From Thermoguttaceae bacterium (GTDB taxonomy: Bacteria > Planctomycetota > Planctomycetia > Pirellulales > Thermoguttaceae): a stretch of DNA of 64,000 nt. Below are positions 9,661 to 19,014 of the stretch, piece after piece; position 1 is the first letter of the stretch; each line of letters begins with the position of its first letter. The stretch lies in assembly GCA_025060325.1 (NCBI GenBank), contig JANXBW010000022.1:9304-73303 (forward strand), given 5' to 3'. Position numbers and translations under genes: made by a program. A model generated the notes under the pieces. That model worked only from the letters and a program-made list of their open reading frames with translations, did no database searches and had not been told where the DNA came from.

Positions 9661-10477
9661 CGGGCCGCCTCCAAACCTGCCCGGGTTAATCGGAGAAGCT
9701 CCATGAAAACCTCGAGGAATCAGAGCGGGAAGAAGCCCCCAACGTTGCTCAAGAGATTAAGATTAAAGTCACCCTAATTATAACGCACACTACGCCCCGG
9801 AATTAAGAATTGTGTTCTTGGGCAGTTTAGCAAGGTTGCACGACCGGATGGGAAGTCCGCTAAAGTCCTCGTCCTGCAGAGTTGCAAGAATCGTTCAACC
9901 CTGGGAACACCCTACATAGGTGTCTATTACCGGCAAAGCTGGCTCCACCGGACAACTTTGCGTCCTGAAGAATGTGAGTAGACTGATGAATCTGAGTAGA
10001 CTAGGAGGCTTTGAGAACCTGCTGCTCCCGCACTCTTTGTCGCACCTATCGCTTCGACCCCCGTTATCCAAAGCTTGACTAACAGTTTTGGCTTGGGGGA
10101 GCGGTGTCCGCTGGATGGCCATTCCCGAAGAGCTCGGGGAGGATAAAAGCAGTTCCCAAAGCCAGGGTTATGTTGCCAAAAGCAATAATTGAAGTACAGA
10201 TTGCGGGCGGGCAAGTTGCTTCGGGTTTGCCCCCTTGGTCCCAGGGCGATAGAATCCCGCCTTTTTTCCCTGGATGCCACCGGACAAGGTGCCGCCGGGG
10301 AGACCGCGAGTCGTTGCCGTCGGCCGAGGAACACCGGAACGGGGGATCCGCGGAGTACCGCCGCAACTCAAGCCCCGGTGACGCCGTTGGGATGAGTATT
10401 CGCATGGCGAATGATTTCCCCCGCAGAAGTTTGTGCGGTCAGCGCAAGAAGAATCCTTGCGGAAAAGGAACCCGGGC
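9661..10477. other. Gap between cytidylate kinase-like gene and larC
   Basis: This 817-bp stretch has no convincing gene. A 10-base direct repeat TGAGTAGACT occurs at about 9972 and 9991, nineteen bases apart, and could be an operator or chance. No RNA gene was recognised. Confidence 0.4.
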
Positions 10478-11695
10478 TTGCGGACTGTTTACTTTGATTG
10501 CCATTCTGGTATAAGCGGGGACATGATGTTGGGAGCGATTGTCGACCTGGGTATTCCCTGGGAGGCGATCGAGCAACCCCTTCGTACACTTAACCTGCCA
10601 GATTGGCGGGCAGAGGTGAAAGAAGTCCGCCGCGGTGGCTTCCGGGCAAAGCATGTGACGATTTCCGCCCCGCCGGAAGACCGTCACCGCCACCTCCATG
10701 ACATTGTGAACCTCATCGAGCTTTCCGGGCTAAGCCCTCGGCAAAAGGAATTGGCTGTCTCAATCTTTCGGCGCTTGGCGGAAGCGGAGGCTTATGTTCA
10801 CGGCACAACTCCGGATCATGTGCACTTTCATGAGGTAGGGGCCGTCGACTCGATCGTTGATATCGTGGGGACTGCCGTCGGTTGGGATCTGCTTGGAGCT
10901 GAGCTTGGGATAAGCTCCCCGGTGGCTGTGGGAGCCGGCACGGTCAAAATTGCCCATGGGGAAGTCACAGTGCCTGCTCCGGCAACAGCAGTGTTGCTCC
11001 AAGGTGTGCCGCTTGCTCAAGCGGATGTCAACACGGAGTTAACCACTCCGACCGGAGCGGCGATCCTTAAGACGTTGGTTAGCCGTTTCGGTCCCCTGCC
11101 CCCCATGCGGCTTGAGCGAGTCGGCTGCGGGGCCGGGAGCAAAGACTTTCCTCAGCGACCGAACATTCTCCGCCTGTTTTTGGGCCATTTGCAACCTGAG
11201 CCGCGTTCGAAGGAACAACCGGGTGACTTTCCACCCGTCGATCACCTCTGGGTGATTGAGGCGAACGTGGACGATTGCAGCGGTGAGGTGATCGGGTATT
11301 GCTTTGGGCGACTGTTGTCCGCAGGGGCGCTTGATGTCTTTGCTACCCCGGTCCAAATGAAGAAGAATCGCCCGGGCGTAATGTTGTCGGTTATCTGCGA
11401 GGAAGAAAAGCTGCCAACTCTGGAGGCCATCCTCTTTGCAGAGACGACAACTCTAGGGGCTCGTCGCTATCGGGTGGAAAGGACAGTTCTTCCCCGAAAG
11501 CGCGTTGTCGTACAAACCGAATGGGGGCCAATCGGCGGAAAGCTTGTCACCCGTCCGTCGGGAGAAAAGTATTTCAGCCCGGAATACGAAGAATGTCGGC
11601 TCGTGGCCGAAAAAGAGGGTATTCCGCTGCGGATTGTTCACGATGCTGCTGTCGCGGCCTTTCGTCAACAGTCCTTGGTCGAAAAGCTCGATTGA
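10478..11695 (+). CDS. larC: LarC-type nickel-pincer cofactor biosynthesis protein
   Basis: LarC (DUF111) inserts nickel into the pyridinium bis-thiocarboxylate precursor to make the nickel-pincer cofactor used by lactate racemase and relatives. The protein opens with the hallmark YFDCHSGISGDMMLGA and has VHFHEVGAVDSIVDIVG (about 110) and ELTTPTGAAIL (about 185). The C-terminal part, with EANVDDCSGEVIGY and MKKNRPGVMLSVICEE, is complete in a single frame of about 405 residues. I favour the TTG at 10478 because AAGGAA precedes it and homologues start MRTLYFD; a GTG at 10433 would add 15 residues. larB and larE are not beside it, so the partners must be elsewhere. Confidence 0.92.
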   Translation: MRTVYFDCHSGISGDMMLGAIVDLGIPWEAIEQPLRTLNLPDWRAEVKEVRRGGFRAKHVTISAPPEDRHRHLHDIVNLIELSGLSPRQKELAVSIFRRLAEAEAYVHGTTPDHVHFHEVGAVDSIVDIVGTAVGWDLLGAELGISSPVAVGAGTVKIAHGEVTVPAPATAVLLQGVPLAQADVNTELTTPTGAAILKTLVSRFGPLPPMRLERVGCGAGSKDFPQRPNILRLFLGHLQPEPRSKEQPGDFPPVDHLWVIEANVDDCSGEVIGYCFGRLLSAGALDVFATPVQMKKNRPGVMLSVICEEEKLPTLEAILFAETTTLGARRYRVERTVLPRKRVVVQTEWGPIGGKLVTRPSGEKYFSPEYEECRLVAEKEGIPLRIVHDAAVAAFRQQSLVEKLD

Positions 11696-11869
11696 AGGGT
11701 CGACTCTCCGAAGTAATGCAGTTGGTGGGGACAGGCTGAATACCAGCTCCAAAGAGCGCCCCATGAGAGTACACGAAACACGCTTTTCCAGGCCCGTCTG
11801 CAAAGGGTATGGCTGACCGGGGAGCTCGGACAGGGTCTTTCTGCGTCTTGGCACAGGAGGTGCCTCGCG

Positions 11870-12667
11870 ATGCCTTTTCTTGCAGAGGTTGGGAACGCAG
11901 CTCTTGCGCTAACCACAGCACTTGTCATCACGGTTGGGCTGATCCTGTGGCAGACCCAGCGTCAGTGGCGGCAAGGATTGAGGCGGCCGCGGTGGTTGGA
12001 GGAAAGCGAATCCTGGACCGGTCCGCCGGCCGTCACGGAAGAGGATCTAGCACGCTGGGAAGTCCGGCTGCACGAGCTTGCCCGGGATATCCAGGGTGAG
12101 CTCAATAGCAAGATGGCCATTTTGGCGGAGCTGGTGGCTCGGGCCGAACACCTAGCCCAGCGACTCGAGAGCCTACTTGGGGCAGACACCCTACCTGCCG
12201 ACTCAAAGAGCGGAGCAGCCCGGATAAGCGATGACCCGCCAGAAGGTCCCCCGCCGCAAAGGGGCAGGATTTTGGATGATCCTACCGTCGGCAAAAGCCA
12301 AGGTCCTAATGAAGCGGCTTCATGTTTAAATAAAGGTGCCATTTGCGAACAAAATGCCCGCCACTTCGCGCTCCCCAGCTCTTCAGGTCAGGAAGTACCC
12401 CGGTCGGCATATGGGCTGAAGACTTGGCATGGCATTAACGACCACGACGAGGCCGTAACGCCTGCAAACACTCCGGGGAAAACCACCGGACTGGCTAGTG
12501 GTGAAATAGAGCCATCAGGGCACCGGCCGGAGGGTACCTCGCGCTTTGCGCAGGTGTACGAGCTTTTGGCTGCCGGGCTTTCACCCCAGGAAGTTGCCAA
12601 CCAAACCGGTCTTGCCGTGGGCGAGGTCGAACTTGCCCTGCGGGTATTACGCCTTCGCGGTACTTGA
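11870..12667 (+). CDS. Membrane-anchored hypothetical protein with DUF6115-like helix-turn-helix tail
   Basis: The 265-residue protein begins with one membrane helix (residues about 8-27, ALALTTALVITVGLILW) followed by a helical segment rich in Glu/Arg (about 50-105). A Pro/Gly/Ser-rich linker of about 110 residues comes next. The last 40 residues (FAQVYELLAAGLSPQEVANQ and on) look like the DUF6115 or sigma-70-region-4-like helix-turn-helix seen at the end of many small bacterial membrane proteins. The start at 11870 has AGGAGGT eight bases upstream. It lies 175 bp after larC. The function is unknown; a cytoplasmic DNA- or protein-binding tail tethered to the membrane is inference. Confidence 0.75.
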   Translation: MPFLAEVGNAALALTTALVITVGLILWQTQRQWRQGLRRPRWLEESESWTGPPAVTEEDLARWEVRLHELARDIQGELNSKMAILAELVARAEHLAQRLESLLGADTLPADSKSGAARISDDPPEGPPPQRGRILDDPTVGKSQGPNEAASCLNKGAICEQNARHFALPSSSGQEVPRSAYGLKTWHGINDHDEAVTPANTPGKTTGLASGEIEPSGHRPEGTSRFAQVYELLAAGLSPQEVANQTGLAVGEVELALRVLRLRGT

Positions 12668-13172
12668 CCGACGCACCGAGGCCCCTTCGCTATCTGTATC
12701 TTTCTAGGTCTTTCTCCCTGTGGGGACGCCCCCTGTTTGAAGCCCGACGCCCACTTCCCACTCAGCACATCGGGGAAGGTTCCAAGCGCGCGAGTAAACT
12801 CCCATTGTTCGACCATCAAAACTTTTGGTCTTGCCTAAAAAGTATGTGAACACGCACTCCGATCCCCTCTGCCGGCCTCGATTGCTGTTAAGGTAGGATC
12901 TGTGAGCCGATCAAGGCAAAACTCCCAGCATCGCTTTAAAGCTCTTTGAGTTCTAGAGGCTTCGGGAGCGGGCCTTTCCGCGACAAACAGCCCTCCATCG
13001 GCACTAAAATGAATTGGAGGCTTTGTTTAGTTTGAAAGTCATCGGTATCAATCCGGGGAGGAGTACAGCCTGTGCTTTCCCCGTGTGTGCCGCGCAGGTT
13101 CACTAGCCGCGCTGTTCTCGAATCGGAAAGTTCTTTGGGGTGGTTTTACCGATCCTCGTACAAGGGCTTGTT
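12668..13172. other. Gap upstream of the ParA-like gene
   Basis: These 505 bp show no convincing gene. Presumably the promoter of the ParA-like pair lies here. AAGGG lies seven bases before the chosen start at 13173. Confidence 0.4.
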
Positions 13173-14756
13173 ATGGACCCAATCGATATTGTCGACATCC
13201 TTCAGGTGCTTACCCAGATCCTCCGAGCCGGCGCGGAATATGTAGTTGGGTTTATCGCGGGGTTGGTAGTGGCCGGCTCGGTCACGCTGGGGATCTGGCG
13301 CCTGGTGAGCCGACGTACACACAAGATCCTTCAAGAGCTTCAAACCGAGCTAAACACGGAACGAAGGAATCGGACCTATATTCAGGAGTTGTGCGATAAA
13401 ACAAAAGCCGAGGTGGCGGACCTTCTTCAAAAGCTTGCCCTTCTTAATCGCGAGCTGGAAGAAGCCCGTCAGCAAGAAGTGAAATTGCAAGAACAACTCG
13501 CCCACACGGAGCTCAAGCTGCACACCGAAGCAGAAGCGCATGAACAACTGGAGGCCAAACTCAGGCAGCTTGAACAAAAATATGCGGCTGAACAACAGGC
13601 ATGGCAGGAGGAAGGGGAGCGGCTTAATTCCGAATGCAACCAGCTCAAGAGTATTCTGGAGGAAAAACAGCGCGAAATTGATCAACTGAGATGCGAAAGG
13701 GCAGAACTCCTTAAGTCGGCCGAGAGCCTGCAGGCCCAATTAGACAACGCTTTCAAGAACCTTAGCGAGGCGTGGCATCGGCCGTCAAGTCACCTGATAC
13801 CTGATTTCCTCCTTTTGACCGAGCGTCGCTGTCCGATTATTGCATTTGTCAACTTGAAAGGAGGTGTGGGCAAGACTACAATCAGTGCCTACCTGGGGGC
13901 AGCCTTGGCGGAAAAAGGTAAACGGGTGCTGTTAGTTGACTTGGATTACCAAAGTTCTCTGACGCAGCTTTGCCTTCCGCCGGAACGCCGGCCGTGGAGC
14001 TACCAGGGACCCGCCAGCCATCCTAAATCGTGGAGTTGGGTCGGGCGATTTCTCGAGGATCCCGAGGGCAATTTGGATGTTGCGCTGTGTCAGGCGCATA
14101 GGGTGCCGGCTCGGCACGATTGGAGGCTATACATCTGGCCATCTCACGAGCGGCTCGATGAAGTGGAAACCCAGCTATTTGTCGAGCTGTTTTTTTCTCC
14201 GCCGACGCAAGAAACGATCGATCAGCGCTTTCGGCTACGTCGCGTCCTCCACCAGCGTGAAATCAACCAATGGTTTGACATCGTGCTCCTCGATTGTCCG
14301 CCCCGGCTAACGGCGGGCTGCGTTAACGCCCTAATGGCGGCCGACTGTTACCTGGTTCCTGTCCGCCCGGACGCCACATCTGGGGACGCGGTTCCACGGC
14401 TCATCCGCTGGGTTGACAAATTTCAGGAATTGCGACGCGACCATCCGCTTGAGTTGCTGGGTATTGTGTTCAATGAAGCAAGTAAACGGGCCAATTCCCC
14501 TGGCGGGGTGATACGCGATCATGGCGAAATGATTGAGGAGATCGGGCGCCGGGCCGAGGCCGCCGCCAAAAGGAAGATCTATCGGTTCCAAACCTTTGTG
14601 AAAGCTGACAGCGACTTTGCCCGGGCCTCGAAAGGCGGCGGACTAGCTTGGCCCAACCTTCGCAACTCGCGGATTTGGCCGGTTTTTCACGATTTGGCAT
14701 CGGAGGTGCTGCGGCGGCTCAAAGAGCTAGGAGATGCATTGCATGAAGGTGCGTGA
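13173..14756 (+). CDS. Membrane-anchored coiled-coil ParA/MinD-type ATPase
   Basis: This 527-residue protein has an unusual architecture. A membrane helix (about 24-43, YVVGFIAGLVVAGSVTL) is followed by a long Glu/Gln/Lys-rich coiled coil (about 49-200) and then a ParA-family ATPase domain. The ATPase shows the deviant Walker A KGGVGKTT (about 229-236) with the signature lysine, an A-prime stretch LLVDLDYQSSLTQL and a Walker B-like IVLLDCPPRL. ParA proteins dimerise on ATP and use a protein partner to trigger hydrolysis. The ATG at 13173 fits the AAGGG ribosome-binding site; a GTG 11 codons earlier is possible. The 3' end overlaps the next gene by 14 bp, so the two are surely co-expressed. 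It is not a plasmid ParA: no ParB or parS is adjacent, and the membrane and coiled-coil segment is foreign to that class. BY-kinases share membrane, coil and P-loop, but the Tyr-rich tail is missing. Confidence 0.88.
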   Translation: MDPIDIVDILQVLTQILRAGAEYVVGFIAGLVVAGSVTLGIWRLVSRRTHKILQELQTELNTERRNRTYIQELCDKTKAEVADLLQKLALLNRELEEARQQEVKLQEQLAHTELKLHTEAEAHEQLEAKLRQLEQKYAAEQQAWQEEGERLNSECNQLKSILEEKQREIDQLRCERAELLKSAESLQAQLDNAFKNLSEAWHRPSSHLIPDFLLLTERRCPIIAFVNLKGGVGKTTISAYLGAALAEKGKRVLLVDLDYQSSLTQLCLPPERRPWSYQGPASHPKSWSWVGRFLEDPEGNLDVALCQAHRVPARHDWRLYIWPSHERLDEVETQLFVELFFSPPTQETIDQRFRLRRVLHQREINQWFDIVLLDCPPRLTAGCVNALMAADCYLVPVRPDATSGDAVPRLIRWVDKFQELRRDHPLELLGIVFNEASKRANSPGGVIRDHGEMIEEIGRRAEAAAKRKIYRFQTFVKADSDFARASKGGGLAWPNLRNSRIWPVFHDLASEVLRRLKELGDALHEGA

Positions 14757-15252
14757 TCTTCGTGAGTACCTTGCCCGACTTTGGGAGTTCGGACAGTTCC
14801 TGGTCACCGGAAAGTGCGACGGCGAGCCAAGAAGTCACCCCTTAAAGATGCTCAGTCAATTGGGCCAAGCATTGGCCCCTTTCGATGAGTTTGAAATCAG
14901 CAGTTTCGGCGAGTTCCTCACCCGCTGTAAACAATACGAAGAAACTGGCCTCATTGCGCGCCGCGGCTCCAGCAAGAGTAAAAAGCCCACCGTCCTCCCG
15001 GAGGAGGAAATCACCTCGTGGGTCAACAGGCTGGAAACCCTTCGGGAAAGCATTACTCCGACGGCCGTCACCTATCAAGAGATCGACCAGCAATGCAACC
15101 TTTTAGCATCTTTAAAAAAGGATTACATCTTGGCAATCGGACGACGGTTGGGTATCCCACTGGACGCAAAGAAGAAAAAAGACCTACTTGTTGAAGGAAT
15201 CCGCAACCATTTCCGCGAACTAAAGGCTACTTTGGAGCGGGCAGCTTTCTAG
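14743..15252 (+). CDS. Small helical partner of the ParA-like ATPase, SAP-like C-terminus
   Basis: The 169-residue protein is unrecognised at family level. It starts inside the last codons of the ATPase gene (14-bp overlap). GGAG lies about nine bases before the ATG at 14743; an ATG at 14734 would add three residues. The N-terminal half is charged and helical, with a basic linker RRGSSKSKKP near residue 75. The C-terminal 45 residues, including LKKDYILAIGRRLGIPLDAK followed by KKKDLLVEGIRNHF, resemble the SAP/Rho-N helix-extended-loop-helix that often binds DNA or RNA. That similarity is by eye. By position it is a candidate regulator or cargo adaptor of the ATPase, as ParB-like or small activator proteins are for other ParA ATPases. 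Confidence 0.75.
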   Translation: MKVRDLREYLARLWEFGQFLVTGKCDGEPRSHPLKMLSQLGQALAPFDEFEISSFGEFLTRCKQYEETGLIARRGSSKSKKPTVLPEEEITSWVNRLETLRESITPTAVTYQEIDQQCNLLASLKKDYILAIGRRLGIPLDAKKKKDLLVEGIRNHFRELKATLERAAF

Positions 15253-15414
15253 GTCTTGCCTCTGACGTGTTTGAGGCGCCCTTATGGACGGCCGTAAAAG
15301 CCGGAGCCTAGCGCCGGCCCCCGAACATTGAGAGAAGGCAGCGATCTGAGTATAATCCGCGGCCAATCTTGGCCGAATTAGCAATTTGCCAACACATCAC
15401 GAGGGGATCCGAGA

Positions 15415-16452
15415 ATGAGAGGCTTTCGTTGCTCCACGGTTAGCGTTGGTGTCCACACAGGTGCGATCGATCGCCGAACAGCGTTGGCTGCCACTGTGTG
15501 CGGACTTTCGCTCGGACTTCAAGGAGCCAGTGCCCCGAGTCAGACGCAACAAACCCCAACTGGGGCTTCCGAAGCAGCTGGCGGACAGGTCAGCTCCGAC
15601 CGCGTGCCGTTTATACTGGCGCTAAATACTGGGTCGATCATGGGTTACAAGCTTGACGTGCCAGCTCAGGTGGATTTGGCTGCAGAAGCTGGCTACGGAG
15701 GCATTGAATTCTGGCTTCGCGACATCGAACGATTTGTCCAAAGCGGGGGCCGGTTGGAAGATCTTCGCAAACGGTTGGAAGACGCCAATCTTGTCGTTGT
15801 AGGCGGGATCAATTTCAACGCTTGGGCGGCCGAAGATGATAAACAGCGGCAGTCAGCACTAGAAACTTTTCGCCGAGATATGGAATGGATAGCGGCCTTG
15901 GGCGGCAAAGCGATAGCGGCAGCCCCAGCCGGCATCTTCCAGCCCCCGCCGGTTGACCTAGGCCGCGTTGCCGAACGGTATCGTGTCCTCCTTGAGCTTG
16001 GTCGACAATTCGGGGTGGTACCCCAATTGGAAATTTGGGGAGCCTCCGCCAATCTTCGTCGTGTCAGTGAAGCGTTGTTCGTTGCTGCCGAAGCAGGCCA
16101 TCCCGATGCCCAGATTCTGCTTGATGTCTTCCACATGTACAAAGGTGGCTCGTCGCCGGAAGCCCTCCGGCTTATCCACGGGCCGTGTATGACCAATTTC
16201 CATCTGAACGATTACCCGGCCCAGCCGGAACGGGAGACGATTCGCGACTCGCACCGGGTCTTCCCAGGCGACGGAGTAGCCCCGCTTGCCAAGATCATCA
16301 CCAGTTTGTGGGAAATCGGATTCCGTGGGGCCTTGTCGCTAGAACTCTTCAACCAGGAGTACTGGAAAAAGCCTCCGCTTGAGATGGCTCGGGAAGGCTT
16401 AGAAAAAATGAAAAAAGTGGTCACGGAGGCTCTTGCCACCCGGCAAGCTTAA
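15415..16452 (+). CDS. Exported sugar-phosphate isomerase/epimerase-like TIM-barrel protein
   Basis: The 345-residue protein belongs to the xylose-isomerase-like TIM-barrel superfamily (AP_endonuc_2). The N-terminus carries a Tat-like signal (DRRTALAATVCGLSLGL, about 20-36) followed by a Gln/Thr/Ala-rich linker. The barrel starts at FILALNTGSIMGYKLDVPAQ, with GYGGIEFW carrying the usual metal-ligand Glu region. Further barrel motifs are VPQLEIWG, ILLDVFHMYKGG, MTNFHLNDYP, HRVFPGDGVAPL and GALSLELFNQEYW. These match the metal-site strands of sugar isomerases. GAGGGGATCC precedes the ATG at 15415. Planctomycetes carry many exported members of this family, and the substrate cannot be deduced. 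Confidence 0.88.
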   Translation: MRGFRCSTVSVGVHTGAIDRRTALAATVCGLSLGLQGASAPSQTQQTPTGASEAAGGQVSSDRVPFILALNTGSIMGYKLDVPAQVDLAAEAGYGGIEFWLRDIERFVQSGGRLEDLRKRLEDANLVVVGGINFNAWAAEDDKQRQSALETFRRDMEWIAALGGKAIAAAPAGIFQPPPVDLGRVAERYRVLLELGRQFGVVPQLEIWGASANLRRVSEALFVAAEAGHPDAQILLDVFHMYKGGSSPEALRLIHGPCMTNFHLNDYPAQPERETIRDSHRVFPGDGVAPLAKIITSLWEIGFRGALSLELFNQEYWKKPPLEMAREGLEKMKKVVTEALATRQA

Positions 16453-17058
16453 GCGATGGCCCTGTGCAACAAACCGACCGCCGATAGGGGGTAATGTGCG
16501 GTGAGGACACAGTCGAAAACTACCTGACCCTTTGCCGGGCCGCGATTTGCTCAGGTCGGTCGTGCGCCTTGGCGCAAACGTGCAATAGTTCTCGGGCATA
16601 ATTGGCTAATCCGGGTTTTGTCCAGCTTCGGCCTCAACAACCCTCGTTACATAATTAGCCAAGAAAAAACAAGAGCTGTTCTTCTTCCGCGGAACGTCTG
16701 GCACATGATACCGCCGGGAGGTTCGCTCTTGTCGAGGAATTTTCGGAGCAGCTCTTTTCACCGAAGCGGACAGCCGTGACTTTAGCAGATCCTAACCAAG
16801 AATTAATCCCCTCGTTCTCTGCCCATATCGTCAACGGCAGTACGATGCTAGTGCATGTGAGCCTGATGGGCGCTTCTCTCGTTTTTATGGCGAGCTTTTC
16901 ACAGGCTAGAAGAGGTATGGGCAGGAGTCTACCGTGCTGGGCAGCTTGGCCCTGCGGGGTCTCTGGCAAAATCGGAGCCGGATTACCAGTTTTGCGGCGC
17001 AGAATTCACGCTTTTCGACATCTACCGAGACACCATTCGCCCGGGCTGTCTCCCCCGA
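16453..17058. other. Gap upstream of the zinc-ribbon gene
   Basis: No convincing gene in these 606 bp. The reading frame of the next gene stays open upstream to about 16867, without any usual start codon, and contains DYQFCGAEFTLFDIY, which hints that the 5' part of that gene has decayed or uses another start. Confidence 0.4.
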
Positions 17059-17676
17059 ATGAGCCGCCGGTCGCAGTTCTCCCACAGCTACGCGTTGGCG
17101 ATCGCTCCACAACGCGTTGTCGCAGAAGAACTACCGCTTTGCTGTCTGAAGTCTGCCCCGCCCGTGCATTCACAGCATCGCCAATTGGGTCAAAAGCCTC
17201 TTGTGGAACGTCCTCGCTGCGGAGGGATATGGCTATCCCATGGGGAGCTTGCCCAGTTGATCCGCCGGGCCGACTCCGGTATAGCGTCAAACCTTCAGGA
17301 ACCGGAGAGAAGCCTCTCCCCGCGCAGGACCTACCGCGCTTCGGAAAGGGTGGCTTATTATCCTTGCCCGGTGTGTAAACAACTGATGAATCGCCGCTGC
17401 CAATATGGCACGTCCGTTATTGTCGACATATGTGGCCGCCATGGACTATGGTTTGACGCCGATGAGCTGGCCACCGTGCTTAAAAGCGGGGCCGCAAGGC
17501 AAGTATCCACGACCGATCATCCTGGGGAAACTCCGGCAGCTGAGGAAAGGTCGCGCTCCCCCGCGCGCCGCTTGCCGCGAGCAAAGCCTTTCGCATCGCG
17601 GAGAATCTTTCCTTTTCCGGCAGGCGGATCATTTATTGACCTTTTGGCGATTCTCCTTGCGTGGCTATTTCGTTAG
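17059..17676 (+). CDS. Tandem zf-TFIIB-type zinc-ribbon protein, first ribbon degenerate
   Basis: The 205-residue protein contains two zf-TFIIB-like (PF13453) units. The second is intact: CPVCKQLMNRRCQYG (about 102) followed by VIVDICGRHGLWFDADELATVL, with C-x2-C and C-x2-H zinc positions. The first keeps the C-terminal half RPRCGGIWLSHGELAQLI (about 52), but the expected CxxC is replaced by HSQH and the first Cys of the second pair by Arg. The C-terminus ends in a hydrophobic segment (FIDLLAILLAWLF) that could be a membrane anchor. The ATG at 17059 lacks a ribosome-binding site and the frame is open 190 bp upstream, so the 5' end is uncertain. Either a decaying gene or one whose first ribbon no longer binds zinc. 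Confidence 0.6.
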   Translation: MSRRSQFSHSYALAIAPQRVVAEELPLCCLKSAPPVHSQHRQLGQKPLVERPRCGGIWLSHGELAQLIRRADSGIASNLQEPERSLSPRRTYRASERVAYYPCPVCKQLMNRRCQYGTSVIVDICGRHGLWFDADELATVLKSGAARQVSTTDHPGETPAAEERSRSPARRLPRAKPFASRRIFPFPAGGSFIDLLAILLAWLFR

Positions 17677-17945
17677 AGAAGTAAAGATTCCCGGGGGTGG
17701 CCGGTCCGATTGATTACTTTGTACACACATGAGTCGGACCATACCACAAATTTCGTCCGAAAAGCCATATTCGGAAAGGCCACCTGGCGCACCTTGGCGG
17801 TATGGCGCTCGCATTTGTCTCAACAAGCGGCAGGAAGGAAAGACCTAGAGTCCCGGGAAAAGCCGAAGTCCGTCGGAAGCTCCGCGGAGCAAAGAAACAT
17901 ACCGCACTTTTCGTGGGAATTAGCCAACTCTCGGCTCTTTGAGCG

Positions 17946-18269
17946 TTAGTATGGTTCCGGAGCGTTCTCCTCCGCCCCATTTGCCCCCAAACCGGGCGAG
18001 CTCACTTTCCCGCCCCTAAATCCAAACCACGAGCGGCGGGCAGATTTATTCTTGGCCAATTCTGCCCGGCGTTTGGCATAGGGCGGTAAATCTTCAAGAG
18101 GATTCGTTCTTGCCGTTCGCGGTTTTCGCCAATAACCTCCCCCACCGACCGACGTCCTCGCGACGCTCCGTAAAACGATAAGCAGGATGACGAGGACAAA
18201 AAGTATCACCACGAAAATAATTAGATCCCGCAGTAACTCTGCTATTCGCTGCATCACTTGCTCAGTCAT
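17946..18269 (-). CDS. Small single-pass membrane protein, hypothetical
   Basis: The 107-residue protein has one strong membrane helix (about 15-35, LIIFVVILFVLVILLIVL) followed by a basic cytoplasmic tail with the segment NPLEDLPPYAKRRAELAKNK. AAGGAG lies eight bases before the ATG at 18269, which supports a real gene. No family was recognised. It stands alone between two gaps. Confidence 0.65.
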   Translation of the reverse strand: MTEQVMQRIAELLRDLIIFVVILFVLVILLIVLRSVARTSVGGGGYWRKPRTARTNPLEDLPPYAKRRAELAKNKSARRSWFGFRGGKVSSPGLGANGAEENAPEPY

Positions 18270-19014
18270 TCCGGGACTCCTTCCTCGCCCCGCTATAACC
18301 CCCTAGTAAGAACGTGCCCGAACCCACCCCGCAGACGGACGACTACCGGCTCCGCATGTTGACTGCCCGGGGGTCAGGCGCAATCTTTCGTACACAAATG
18401 CCCACACCCCCGCGAGAAGCTTGCCCGTGACCTTTTTGGAAAAAGGCCCTTTCCTGCCGACTGAGCCTATGCCCCGGACTTTCGCCGAGAGAAAAACTTC
18501 TCACGGGAGGTTTCGCTTCCACTTCGTCATCACTCACGCTGCGATACGGCGGGGAGAGATCCCCAAAAGTTGGGGGTATCGCTTCTACGGGAATTTTACG
18601 TTATTTCGCCGCCCATCATCCCGCCGATCCCTCCTTCACAGGTGGCCGAAGCCTGACCCAAAAACCCCCTAAACTTGCCAAATGTGATGGCGCCGGATTT
18701 CCCCCCGACTTATTTGCTGCCGGATAAATGTCAATTTGCCCAGTTGCACGGGCAGGGCTCAATAGTCCGGTAATGCGAGAGGAAAGAAAAAACCGGGAAG
18801 ATGGGACTTCATGACTCGGCGGAGATCCGCCGTTCCTTAACGCAGACCGGAGGGGCCCCCTCCGACTTAAACAAGAGTGCTCTTCCGCACCAAAGCCAAG
18901 GGCTTCCGCAGCCCCTCGAGCCGAACTGGGTGCGCTTGGGCAAAAGGCAGGGAGACGCGCGGTCCGGCCACCTGTCCGATTTTTGTCGCCTGCCGCCCTC
19001 AGGAACGGCGGACT
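18270..19014. other. Gap, no gene seen
   Basis: This 745-bp stretch lies between a divergent small membrane protein and the end of a Gfo/Idh/MocA gene. Only short shadow ORFs occur, and no terminator or RNA was recognised. Confidence 0.4.

Noticed and set aside
10433-10477. GTG start for LarC at 10433
   Set aside because: Homologues begin at the YFDC-type segment, and the TTG at 10478 has AAGGAA upstream.
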